From assembly GCF_021018805.1 (NCBI RefSeq), contig NC_086283.1:13219162-13283161 (forward strand): a stretch of 64,000 bases of DNA, given 5' to 3'. Under the pieces are notes generated by a model that worked only from the letters and a program-made list of their open reading frames with translations, searched no databases and was not told the origin of the DNA. Positions within the stretch are counted from its first letter, which is position 1, and the number at the start of each line of letters is the position of its first letter. Position numbers and translations under genes: made by a program. This stretch comes from Prinia subflava. Taxonomy: Eukaryota; Chordata; Aves; Passeriformes; Cisticolidae. Positions 51,696-63,743 of this stretch are shown piece by piece.

Positions 51696-53203
51696 GAAAT
51701 GAAAGCAGAAGATGCTGTTAAAAGAATTAGAATTCTCTCCAACAAATTAAAGACTTAAAAATAATAACATTAATAAAACAATTGTCAAAATATATATCTT
51801 CTCATTTAGCAAAAGCAGGGCATGATCTTATATTCACTAGAGTTAATAGGGCTATAACTTTTGATTACATTACAATAAACCTAAATCACTAAGAACATAT
51901 TACTGAGGTAAAAAAAAAAAAACAGATCAAAAGATTATTCAGTTAAATGAATAATTTTGAGATGAATTTTTAAATGGAATTTAGCAGATGACTGTCAGAT
52001 GAGGCCTTTTTTGGAAGCTGTACAGTGAAGAATTATGACCCAAAAATGTAAACCAATATATACTAAGGATTATTACTATTTACATAATTTATTTTTAATG
52101 CTGTTGTTTAATTTTCTTCAAAGTGAATTAAAACCTGACTGGAAGTTTTTGCAGTTAGTCAGATACAGTTCTATACTCTAGTCAAATGGTAATGGAATAT
52201 ATATCTGAGCTTAATGCTCTATAGCATTTTTCCTAAGTCAGATGTTCAGTCTGGAAAACTCACATCTGGCCTATGGTTGGAAGGTGAGTTTTGCATCCTT
52301 CTGTGAGGGTAAAACTTTCTCATAAAGCTCAAAATATACTGATCTATTTTCATATGATTACAGTTTTTATCCTACATAGGAGAGAATTCCAATAGATAAC
52401 CCCTTATTACCATGGTAGGACTTCACAAACATGGAGGTATTTTTAATAAGCTTTTATAAAGCATTGCTTTAAACAAGCTGATTTTGATCAACTCTACAAG
52501 AAAATGACTGCCAGTACTCTTTCCCAAGAGACTCTGTTTTCCCTAGTATGCTAGCCTATTCATTATGAATTTCATTAAAATTCGGAAATACAACATTTTA
52601 AGTCTTTTCATTCACAACTTTTTCATTTGCCACAACCACCCTGGGTTTTTCTCTTTATCAGAAAACCACTCAATTGAAAAAGGCTTGTTCTTCTGCAATG
52701 CACCGCAAATCAAAAAAGTAGTTCACTTCTCAGCATTTTCTTATTTCCTTGTTCTCTCCTGGTTGACCAAAGAAGCTGTCTAGTGCTTTGAAATAACCTG
52801 ACAGTTGACAAGTACAACTGTCTACATTAGGAACTTATATAATTTAAGTTCTAAATATTTTCTGCTGTAATTAAAACCACCAGAATTTAAAACTCTGATG
52901 TATCTGTATTTGTACTAAGTAATTAAACTTCGTGAGATTGCGACATTAAAATGCCATTTATGAACCAACTAAGAATCCCTTAATTTTGATGTTACGTTGG
53001 TTTATTTTTTTTTATTGTATGAAATTCCAAGATTAGTTTAGCTACACTCAGTTCTGGTGCTTTTCTTATCATTAGATGGTATGAAATTCTTTGGATATTA
53101 TATAGCTATTTCAAGCATCTGATCAATTTTTTCTGTCTGTAAAGTTGATTGTCAGGTATCACATAACTGTATTGATTTTTGATGCCTTCCTACTCTGTTT
53201 CAG

Positions 53204-53280
53204 GAACATCTATTACAGCAAGGCTCTGCCTATGCTACTTCTTCCCACTGACTTCTTCTAAGTAGTGCTAATCAAAACAG
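53204..53280 (+). other. Candidate 77-bp non-coding exon
   Basis: The segment follows an excellent acceptor (CCTTCCTACTCTGTTTCAG, ending 53203) and is followed by an excellent donor (CAG|GTAAGC, junction after 53280). All three forward frames contain a stop near the 3' end, so it cannot be an internal coding exon. It could be an exon of a long non-coding RNA, an untranslated exon, or a poison exon of a gene spanning the region. No transcript evidence is available from sequence alone. Confidence 0.3.
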
Positions 53281-54387
53281 GTAAGCATTTTTCATTTCCC
53301 AAATTACATGTAAATAATGATATATATTTTTAAAAAGTACTACCAGTGTCATGTTCAATTAGCAATTACTTTCAGTCTGGACAGAGGACATTTCAGATCA
53401 AATAAGGAGAGAAGTTTGGAATAAAGTCTTTACAAAAAGGACCACAGATATAAAAAATGTTAAAGCTTTGTCATCTGGTGCAATATCCACTGTGCTTCAA
53501 CACATGATATAAACTGACAATCCTGTCTCTAACATGTACTTGTGCAGGACAAGGGTGCAGTTTGAAGGAAATCTTGCAAAAAACATGTGTTTTTAGAATT
53601 GTGGGGTTTACTCTACTCCATGTATTTCACTGGCGTATTTGTACCTCTGCTCCATGTGATGAACAAGCAACAGAAGAAAACATGAGAGCTTTCTTCTCCC
53701 TAAGGCAATTATAGTGCAATTCTGCCAAAAAATCAGCAGCTACATTTTGTTTTGTTTTGATACTACATTTTATTTAATCATAACTGTATTTTGTAAATCT
53801 GTGTTTTGCCTTTAGGTCACCAGTACTCCAGTGACTAAAGCTCTGTCAGACAGCTATCATTAGACTTCTGAGGACATCTATACTGACCTTGGATTCCCCA
53901 TTCAGTTATTCAGTTTATCCTCTGTCCTTGCATCTCATTTTGTTGTTAATTACAGATGCTCTCATATTTTTTGTTAGTTTGAATTGTACATTCCTTTTCC
54001 CCCACTCCTGGTGGCATCTTTATTGTAAAACAGAAAGAAAATTGCAATCTATTCAAATTCAGAAGGCAAGTTTTTATCTTGTGGAAAGGAGTCTTAACTC
54101 TGAAACTGTAATTTATTTGCTATCCTTATACTCAGTGTCTCAGAGTTTATAGCTAGAGTGTTAAAATGCCCTGTGAGTAGAATATATTTATTTTGAAATG
54201 GCTTATAAACAGCATCCCAGTCTCAACCACTCACTGTTTTGCCACATTTCATGAGCAGTTGCTCTGGACCCTGAGCTCCAAGAGCAAATGTCATAACACA
54301 GCACTGGCACAGACATCACTCAATGTCTGTGACAGCTTTGGATGCCCAGAGGTGACTTCCCAGTGGCTTCCAACACCACCACTGAGC

Positions 54388-54413
54388 CCCCGCTGCTCAC
54401 TCTGCAGGTAAAG
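54388..54413 (+). promoter_or_regulatory. Candidate recursive-splice junction
   Basis: A C/T-rich tract leads to CTGCAG (junction after 54407), immediately followed by GTAAAG. It has the same acceptor-donor layout as at 22.4 kb, with a slightly weaker donor. Confidence 0.2.
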
Positions 54414-57055
54414 CAGCCATAAGTGCCCTGTACTCTAAAACATCTACAGATTATCAGATCAGATTATTCTTGCCTCTTCCACTGCAGCAGAGTTACTGCA
54501 GGATCACTGGTCACACCACCTGGAAGAAAGCATTCCTGCTATCTTTCAGTTTCAGTGTAACAGGACACGGCACTCGTTCAATAGCATTGCTGCTCTGGAT
54601 TCCCACACATCTTCATTTCCCATTTTGGGGCACGAACAGTAACATCCAGCACTTTGCAGGCACCAGAGAAGTTATCCCCAGTGAGTAAAAGACAAGCTCA
54701 GGATGTTCAAGCTCTGATTTTAGCTTCCTATTAGACCTTTATCACAACATACTCATAGTTCTATATAACCTTAGCGTACCAATACATATAAAAGAAGGAA
54801 ACAGCTGGCTGAAGTAGTTCACCTGGATATTACGAGTTCCCTTATTTACAGGGTTTTTTTTTGTTTCCTTTTGCTTCACAGTTAAGCCATTGACCCATTC
54901 TATATATGCTGCTTTAAACTCACTTCTCACCATTCAGCGACGTTAGTTTACTGTTATTTCATCAAGAAAGTGTGCAAATTCTGACCACTTCTTCCAGCCT
55001 TCCCATCCACATATTTAACCCACCCATTATCCATTCATCTGTGTATTTCAGAGTTCTGCATCTTCATTTTGTTACACAAATTTTAACCTGTCTTTGCCAG
55101 ATAAAACATGTTCTGTGCTTGCCACACCTTCCCTTTTGTTCAAATCCCAGACACTTCACTCTGTGACACTTCATCATTCACTTTAAACATGGGCTCCATA
55201 CAAGGAAGGAAGCTGTCAGCAGTGGTCATGCTGGTTATTTATAACTAAGCATATTAAACCATGTTATTGTTTCAGTGTGTTTCCACAGTCTTCACTGAGG
55301 TTGTTAATCATATAAATCAGTAGCAGGACTAATTTAAATTGTAGTAAGCCAGACAGAAATTTAAATTTTCCATTTAGGAGACTGCTAAGTGACATACATA
55401 TTGGATGAAAAATAACTTCAGCATTGTTTTTCTAATGGACCCAATGAGAATATTAATTCTTTCCACCATACCTTAAATAACTGTAATAGGAGCACAATTA
55501 TATTTCATGAAGAGTGTTACATCTTGGTATTTTTTTCTTCCCTTAGATATACTCAGTGGGATAGGAACATCTTAGATAATTGCACAAAAGAAAGGACAGT
55601 CATATACAAATCATATGTTTTTTTACTTTTGCAAGACCCACGCTCATAGACAAATGCCGTATGTTTTCCTAGGAATACACAAGAGCAGCACCAGTGAATT
55701 TATGCAAGCAACATGTTTCAAGATTGCCAACAATGAAGCATCAGTTATACTGCACTGTGTTCATGAATAAGCCTGTAATGTTATATTATAATGGATCTGT
55801 TTCACATTCAGCAGTGTGATGCAGTGCACAGTAATTACAATAATGCAGTGCATGGCTGTAGCTCATTATATGCACATGGAAGACACCAATGTCTTTAGGA
55901 TGGACATTAACTCAAGGTAGGAGGAGAAAGACACAAATAAGGAATGTAAGAGTCCTCATCTCAAAGTCTGATGGTATTCTGAAGATCTATATATTCATTA
56001 TACACACACACAAACACTGTTAATGCAGCAGAGAGAGCATCTGGAATTAGAATGCAAGCCTTTCTCTTCTTTTTTATTTTCTTTAAAAATATATATAGCA
56101 CATTTTGTTTGTGAATCTTGGGATTTTTGTGGATGACGGGGGAATTTATTTTAATTTAAAAGAAAGGTTATTTATCATCAATAATTCCAATGAATTTAAG
56201 GAAAAAATGAATGAAATCCCTTTTCTAGAAGTTCCCTTTTCTCCCCAACTCAGCAAATGGACTTGTTCTTCAAATTAATTAGAAGGAAAGTCCTATAAGG
56301 AATACAACTGGTCTCAGTAATGTCTGCCTTACACCACATTGCTTGATTTTCCATTTCTTTGTTTTTTGAGGTCCAGATTATTTTTTTTTTTGTCTGCGCA
56401 ATGGAGAGATTAATTTGAAGAATAGGAATAAGAGATTCTTTAGTTTTAACAATACTCATTACTATGTTGCACACATGATCTGATAACATTATTCTTATTC
56501 CCCTCCAGACTTTGAGTCATTATGGTATTTCCTTCCCTGCTCGCAAGTCTATAGTGCACAGCGCAGCCCCATTTCATGATGTGTTGAACAAAACACAACG
56601 AAGAAATAAAGAAGGGGGTCAATAGAAGCTGTTAGCTACAAACACATTACAGGCAATATACAACACCAGCGGTTGAATATTGACCTCAGGGCATTAACTC
56701 TAGATTGGCATGCCATGCTACAGCACATGAACACATAGTCATCTTTACAACACAGAGCGGAATTTAAGAGACTCACATAATTGCCTGCGAGAAGGTACAG
56801 GAGCACTTCCAAATGCTGTGCCCTGTAAATAAAACACATTTTTTTTTTTGGAGCAAAGGATGTCAGATTAACAGCAGCAGCAAATGAAAAAAATGAGAGG
56901 ACATGAAGAAAATGGAGGCAGTGAATTGAATTAGAGACTGTTTAGATAGAGTACTTTATTATTATTGAAGAACTGCAGTTCCTATTTTCAGATAAACATA
57001 AATTATAGCGAAGAACGTTCTATGAGTAATCCACCCATCAGTGAACACAATGAAC

Positions 57056-57097
57056 CAAAAAGAGAGAAGAGAGAAAGAAAGAAGACAAGAAAAAAGT
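57056..57097. repeat. GA-rich purine tract
   Basis: About 42 bases of almost pure A and G (AGAGAAGAGAGAAAG type); low complexity. Confidence 0.85.
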
Positions 57098-58199
57098 ATC
57101 AGCATAAGACGGGCATGCTCACACTTGTCAAAAATTTAATTTTATGGAAAGGACAATGTACAGAGTATATATCAATACAAGTTCCTTTACAATAGTAAGA
57201 AGGCTTAATGACACCAATGTCTCAGCTGATACTGTCACTGCCTGCAGGTACATTTCAAACAGGTAAGAAGGAGAGTGTGCAGAGTACTGTTTGGCTCTTG
57301 CCACTTCCTCCTCATCTTGTCGCTGTAATTCTTTAACATGTCCTCACTGGGTCAGCTTTATGCCATCTGACAGGAAGCAGCTCTATTAAACCCCCGATCA
57401 ATACACACAGCATGTCCTTCCAAGAGATAGAGTGCTTCATCTTTTGTGTATTATGGCAGCAATTACCACACATCTATGAAACACCAACTGTGCACGTCAA
57501 CAAAACATGAACCAAATACCAAGCAAGTCATACCAGTTAGGATCTGCAGGCAAATCTCTTCCCAGCGTGATCCCCTATTCCCACAATCTCTCTCAGCCTA
57601 CTCCCCCTCAAACCAACTAATCAATCCCAGAAAAACAAAAACCAGAAAGAAAGGAGATGACTAGGTAAAGAGAAACTCTCGTATACAAAATTTGAAAAAC
57701 ACTGTTAAAACAATGTTGTCTCATTCAGAATCCAGACCATGAATCAGAGCTTTGTTTTGAGCTGATGTCTGAGATGGCATCCTCCTTCCCAATGCAAATG
57801 GGCCTACTTATCATTTGGACTAGGTAGTCAAACATGACTAATTACAGTAATATTTATATTGGAAGTATTGCCTTAAAAAAATAGCTGATCAAACACCTGA
57901 AACTTATGAGTCTGGAGTGGTCCTCCATTTTGAGTTTCATCATCTTTTTGAAGTCAAGGCTGGGAGCTGATTTACCAGACATTTAGACAGGGCTAGGCAT
58001 TGGTTCTTGGAGATCATTTTCTCCTTCAGGTCTTGTGAAACTCCATTTTCCTTTGCCCAGGATGAGTGAAGCATATATTGCATATGCAGAGAGCCCTGTA
58101 GAAGAACCACCTTTACATCATAGATTCCCATACCACATTTTTAAGGAAAACCAGAATAATTAGGATTATTCTTTCCTTAGATATCATGGCTGTGGCACT

Positions 58200-58620
58200 G
58201 AGACCACAGCTTGCCACGCTGTGGCCACATGCAGTGCAGGGTAGCTCTGCAGAAACCATTTGTCTCACTATACCCCAAGCTTGTCACTCCAAGACTCCCT
58301 CCTGAAACTGCAGTAAGAGGTCACAGTGATGGCAACAAGGAGCCACGGGGGCAAGCTGGGGTTAAGTTGTGCTGGGGCAGCAAAAAACCCACTACATTAG
58401 CTGCATCCCTTGTCTCCAAGGTTGCCAGGCTGCCAAGGAAAGGCAGTAAGCTCTCCTATTTGTCAGGAAAACATGCAAACAGACAGTGTGCTCAAAGCCC
58501 TTTCCTCCAGGGCAGACAGTGCCCTACAAGTGCACCATCCCCCACCCCACAGTTTTTTATGGGATAGTTTCAGCACTGTAAAAACCCACCCTTATCTCCA
58601 GTTCACTTCTCAGAGTAGCC
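58200..58620. other. GC-richer, stop-poor patch of unknown origin
   Basis: Frames of 118 and 84 codons overlap in different + registers. The peptides are rich in Ser, Pro, Lys and Arg and have no recognisable domain, start context or splice structure. Composition explains the open frames. A fragment of an ancient repeat is possible. Confidence 0.3.
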
Positions 58621-59899
58621 CAAGGACAAATTGGTTTGGGTACCAAATTCTGTTGTACATTTAGCACTTAAGATGAGTTCTTCAGTGGCTGCTAAGGCTT
58701 TACCTACTATTTCCAGTACTTTCTTCAAATTTTTTGAAAACAAAGTACAGTTATTTGAGATACTCAGGATATTTATCTAAACCAAAGCTAGAAATACTGA
58801 AGAAAATACACTGCATGAGGGCAGTACCACTGTCTCCCAACTCTCTGAATTCTAAATTATTGTGGCATGCTTAAAGCAGCTTTCTAGAAAAGCTGAGGTA
58901 CACCAAAAGCTTAAAATACACCATATTTTAGGCTATCTCCTAAAAGTAAGTTTTCAGATCGTCATTTAAGAACATTGAAATGACTTGTGAAATCATATAC
59001 ACAAAACAAAAAGCACTAAGTAAATTAGTCTGACAATGGTTAAAAGACTGCTTGCTTATTTAGCCAAAAGGAGGTTTTCTTCTATAATCTGAATGTGTAG
59101 CATCTGCATTGCACCCTCCATGAATCGAAAACCTTTACACAGAGCCAATTTAAACAAATCCATCAACCAAAGAATTGGAAACTTAATAATTCATTCCTGG
59201 TTACTATCATCACTCCTGACACAAATTCTGTGTTTCTAATTACATAATGATCATTTGAAAAGCAAGATGCCAGTGAATTTGACTGTATTAGTTTCTCACA
59301 TTTCTGATTTCCAATGTAATTTGCCTTCTTAGGGGGAAAGGATATATACCTTTATCTTTTAACCAGGCCTTCCTTTCCTTTTTTTCTGTATACTCCAGAA
59401 ATAAATGTTTTCCTTCAGTATTATCTGGTCCAATAATAGTATTTTTTTTAAACTAAGCCTGTGTTTTAGATATTTTCCACAGGAAATTCAGGCTCTGCTA
59501 GAACTTATTGCAGTTCAACAGTTTCAGTCACACACAACTTCTTTTCTGTCCTCTCTATGTGGTATAATGCTTAATCCTAGAAGTGTCTAGGACTGTTAGT
59601 GGTCAATACTGTACTAAGTGTTCCAAGTCTTGTGATTCATAGAAATGCAGAGTCTTGAACAAAGACAATGTTATCAACAATGTAGAGGCATTGTAGATGA
59701 GTAGCTACCTTGTAGTTACTAAATTAATGGTTTACAAAAGTTAGCACACTCATCTGAAGTTGTAGGTGGTGAACCCTTCCCCACCTTTTTGCTTTGTAGT
59801 TTTAACTAAGAAATCAAATACACAACACTATCTCTCAAATTATACTGATTTTTATACACCTTAAAGGTATTTTTAAATATGTATGTGAGGAGAAAATAG

Positions 59900-59938
59900 A
59901 CATCAGTACCTGACAAGCTGGAGCTCAGGTACTGATGT
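59900..59938. repeat. Hairpin: 14-bp perfect arms, 11-base loop
   Basis: ACATCAGTACCTGA (59900-59913) and TCAGGTACTGATGT (59925-59938) are exact reverse complements. The GC content of the stem makes this one of the more stable fold-backs in the window. Confidence 0.92.
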
Positions 59939-60442
59939 ACTTACAAGATCTGTAAGCCTCTAAAAGTATCAGGATGCCTCATTTATAACACCTGGCCTAT
60001 TCAGAAGGCCAATGAGGGCAGTTTTTAGGACTGCTTTGCAGACAAACACAGGATGACAAGAAAATACACCTGCTTGAGTCTTGAGTTCTGCCTACATCTT
60101 ATAGCCTTTGTCAAAAAAATATATTGAAATTTCAGTCCAAAGTGCTTGCTGACCTGGGAGGGCCAGGGCGACTTAAGGCTTAAGTACTCTATGCAATCAG
60201 ATTATTTTATTTAATATTTACTTTAGCATCAGATGCTGAACTAAGCACCAACCAGCTAATTAACTTATGCTTAGCATAGATTCCCATGTTCCCAGTGAAA
60301 GAAGGGCACAGACTAATTTTTCTATATATTCCTGTGCCATGCAATCCAATGTTACAGTCTCTGTCCCTCAAAAGGGACAAGTAAGAGAGGCTTTCATCTT
60401 TTCTACTTATCTTCATATAACATATCTGCAGCATCCCCTCAT

Positions 60443-60474
60443 TGTTAATGCAGGAATTCTGTTAATGCAGGAAT
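60443..60474. repeat. Tandem duplication, 17 bp x 2
   Basis: TGTTAATGCAGGAAT starts at 60443 and again at 60460; the first unit is 17 bp and the second is complete for 15 bp. Confidence 0.88.
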
Positions 60475-61898
60475 GTTTGATTACCCAAGACAGCTCTAAA
60501 ATGAATGTGGATTTTATGCATCAGACAGGCAGATATACAGTTGTTCTGTTTACATTCCTTCAGTCAGTCATTCCTAATTTCTTTTCACTTAGCTTTCAGA
60601 AATGCAATCAGAACATTACAAAACTCAGTTCTTTTTGAAAACATTATCAATTTTTAATCTCGTCAAGGTGAGAGTATGACACAGTTTCTGTCAGAAGTCA
60701 CAGTTAAGTATTCACTGAAAACTCCACTGAACTCTGTAAGGGAATCTCGCATTTAGTTCCCTCTTCTGTTTTGTTTCTCACATCCTCACACTGAACAAAA
60801 GTTACTGTCAGCTTTTCAACCTAATGACTGAAAACACCAACCAGTCTAAATATTTATGACTGTGGCTATTCTGGGACAACAGTAGCAAGGAAGTCCAGGT
60901 GAAAAGGCTTCATAATTCCACCTCTTCAACAAAGCCGAATATCCAAATGTGTATTAGTTCGCTGTTCAAAGGAAGCTTTTCACTAAAAATACTTTACCAA
61001 TTTTATACATTTCTTTCATCTGTCTGAACTCCAAAGTAATGACTTCACCTGTTATTAATTGAATATAGTAACTGAAGTTCTCTGGGTTCACCTTGAGCAA
61101 CTTGAAAATCTGAGTGTTCCAATATATGAAACAATCAAATCAATACAGCTAAATACCCCTCTGCAGCATAACTACACAAATATTGCTCATTTTTTTGTCA
61201 CTTTCTATGCGGAATCTCAACAAAGATGTGTATTGACAATAGACCAATCAATGCCAGAAATCAACAGAAGAGTTTGCTACCCATCAAATGAATGTTTTTC
61301 CAATAAATTCCCTCTCTTCCCTTAGAGCACAAACCCACCTAGTACATGGTTAAAAGGCAGATTAAAAAAAGACACCCCTTCCAAACCCCCCCCCAAAAAA
61401 AACCTCTAAACCATCCCAACCTCATAATTTTAAAAGAGGATAACTCAGGATATGCAACATTTTCCCTAGAAGTTTCCCCTAGCATACAGTAGCTTAGTAT
61501 AGTATAGACATGAACTTTGAGTGCAAACATATCCATTTTTTGTCATCACAGAAATCAGACCAATACCACAGAATGTTCCAGAACACTGCTACGAACTAAA
61601 AAGAACAATCTTATAAGACAGGCTATACTGAAGTCTTAGTTATTGCCACATTAAAAAAAAAAGTCAACTGATGTCACAGCCCTTAAGAAAGATAATTTCA
61701 CATGATGGCAAAATAATACTGCACCATTCAAAATACCACTGTAAGATAACCTAGAGACAGAAAGCCCTGCGGTATCACTCCCACATTAGCCTGTAAGAAC
61801 AGAGTATGTTTCTTTCATAGGGAGAGTACATATTAAAATGGTAAGATGTGCTTTGTGTGATGGCTTTCACTTGCATTACGCAGCACTTCACCAGTGGA

Positions 61899-61916
61899 GT
61901 GTCACTGAAGTGACAC
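61899..61916. repeat. Short hairpin: 8-bp perfect arms, 2-base spacer
   Basis: GTGTCACT and AGTGACAC flank GA. The symmetric site could bind a dimeric factor; no specific family is identified. Confidence 0.8.
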
Positions 61917-63716
61917 ACAAAGTACTCTGCTGCTACTCTGAGCTCAGGAGTGAGTTCAGTAAAGGCTGCCTTGGATCTACTACTTTTCCAATACAATATC
62001 TCTTAAAAGGTTTTAAATATGCAAGTTAATTCAATATAATGACAAGACCATGTCCTCAGATATGGTGCCATGAGATTCTAAGTGATGTAGAATTCTATCA
62101 AACTTCAGGTTCTCTCTTCAAAGTTTCAATTTTGGTGCAACAAACGTTTCATGAACACCTTATTGACCATTGGATTTTACTGTACACACTCAACCTGCAC
62201 TCAGTTTGGTTTCAAGATTTTTAATTTCTTGATGGAAAAATCTGCTTTTTGTGAAACTATCCATCCTTCAGGCTTATTTTGACAAGTTGAATACAGAGAG
62301 GAGAAAATCTTGAGACTTTGGAAGATAAATCATCTGCATAAATACAATTGAAAAACCAGAGTCAAAGCAGTAGTATTAGAGAGGAACACCAGCACTTTGA
62401 AGCCAAGCTCAAGCAGAACAGAAGCTTTCTTTTTAGAAAGATAGGATTAGAAAATGCTAAAAAAACCCTCAATCAACCCCCCCATAATTTTTCACAGACA
62501 GTTGTTTACAATTTAATCTCTTCTACAGCATTATCCAACTTTAATAATGGCTAACATTCAGTCTTTACATTCCTTCTGATGACAAACTGCTTATCATTTG
62601 TGTATTTTTCCTTTATTAGATTTCAGATTGCAAATTCTTTACCTTTAACAAAGAAAGAAGTAAAAACTGTTTTGTTCCTGTTATGGCGTAAAATAACGTA
62701 AAGCCTCGATACAATTCCAAAATATTTAAATGTATATGCAATTGAAGATGATAGCACACAATCACATGCATTTATTTTCATTTTTTAAAGCTATGCCAGA
62801 CATGAACAAAATAGCTAAAAGCAAATATCCCCTAGAGCAAATGTGGCTCCATAGACTATAGATACATTAATATAAATATGTTCCTCCTCAAAATACATTC
62901 CAAACTGAACTTATAGCTCAATAAGGAAGACATATTCCCATCTTAAAGTTATCAGTAAATATTTTACTATCAGTCTCTTGGCACATTTTCAACACTGAAT
63001 CAACATTTACATGCACTTTTCAGCAATCTGCTTCCACATATAAGTGAGGGATCCTAAAATACACTTTAACACCAGGGTTTGGATTGCAATCTCGTAAGGC
63101 CGAACTACAATACTACCTGAGATCTAGATACAATCAGACAAGGCAGTAACAGTCTTTCTGGATACTTACAGTCCCTTACCTGACAGGGATAGGATACATT
63201 TTTTCAAATGGATAATCCAAGGAATGCTTCTGTACAGCTAGCTTCCCTGGAACTTGAACGTTTCCTTGTACTACATCACAAGAAACAAAAACCTGCTCAA
63301 GTTGCATAGGCAGAAATTTCTAATACATTTTGGATTCCTGCATGTCCCAAAATCTGCTGAAATACTGTTCTTAAATTTAAAGAAAACTTTTTGTAAACAT
63401 AATACAAAAAGTAAATAGGAAAATATTAACTCATTTGCAGTCATCTCATTCTCACTATAGATGTTATGTTACATTAATTGCTTATTCACTTGATCTTCTG
63501 ATTCTTTCTCCTTTCTGACTTAAGGGAACTTGAATTTTGCTATCTCTGCCTTCAGTTTTACACAAGTTGTTTTAAAGTCACCCTGCTTTGCTCATTTAAG
63601 TCTTTTGTGAACTTCATTTTTCAGGCTCCTTAGGCACTAATGCCTATGACGTCTTTCATTTAAATCATATCCTCTGTACACACTTCAGTAAAAGTGTTCC
63701 TGTTTTAGGGCTGTGC

Positions 63717-63743
63717 ATTGGAAATTCAGACTGAATTTCCAAT
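63717..63743. repeat. Near-perfect palindrome: 13-bp arms, 1-base centre
   Basis: ATTGGAAATTCAG (63717-63729) and CTGAATTTCCAAT (63731-63743) are exact reverse complements around a single A. The arms contain ATTGG/CCAAT, so a CCAAT-type site occurs in both orientations. Confidence 0.92.

Larger units (their letters stand above)
49815..53203. other. Non-coding stretch with possible regulatory element
   Basis: A-rich tracts at 49957-49988 and 50774-50824. A 124-codon + frame near 50.96-51.34 kb has no recognised motif or splice context. Around 51.6-51.8 kb lie two perfect 16-bp palindromes, one resembling an RFX site. Nothing else stands out. Confidence 0.5.
53281..59899. other. Non-coding stretch, no gene seen
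   Basis: AT-rich DNA with an acceptor-donor junction at 54407, a repeated ATGCAGTGCA word at about 55817 and 55844, a GA-rich patch (57056-57097) and a GC-richer patch (about 58200-58620) holding a 118-codon + frame of unrecognised sequence. No RNA gene or transposon ends are visible. Confidence 0.55.
59939..63716. other. Non-coding stretch, no gene seen
   Basis: AT-rich sequence with ACTTAAG-G-CTTAAGT at 60171-60185, a 17-bp tandem duplication (60443-60474), an 18-bp near-palindrome (61899-61916) and a minus-strand acceptor-donor junction near 63180. Open frames up to 123 codons carry nothing recognisable. Confidence 0.55.

Noticed and set aside
58211..58567. 118-codon + frame in a GC-richer patch
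   Set aside because: No domain or conserved motif recognised, and a second frame is open in another register. Explained by composition.
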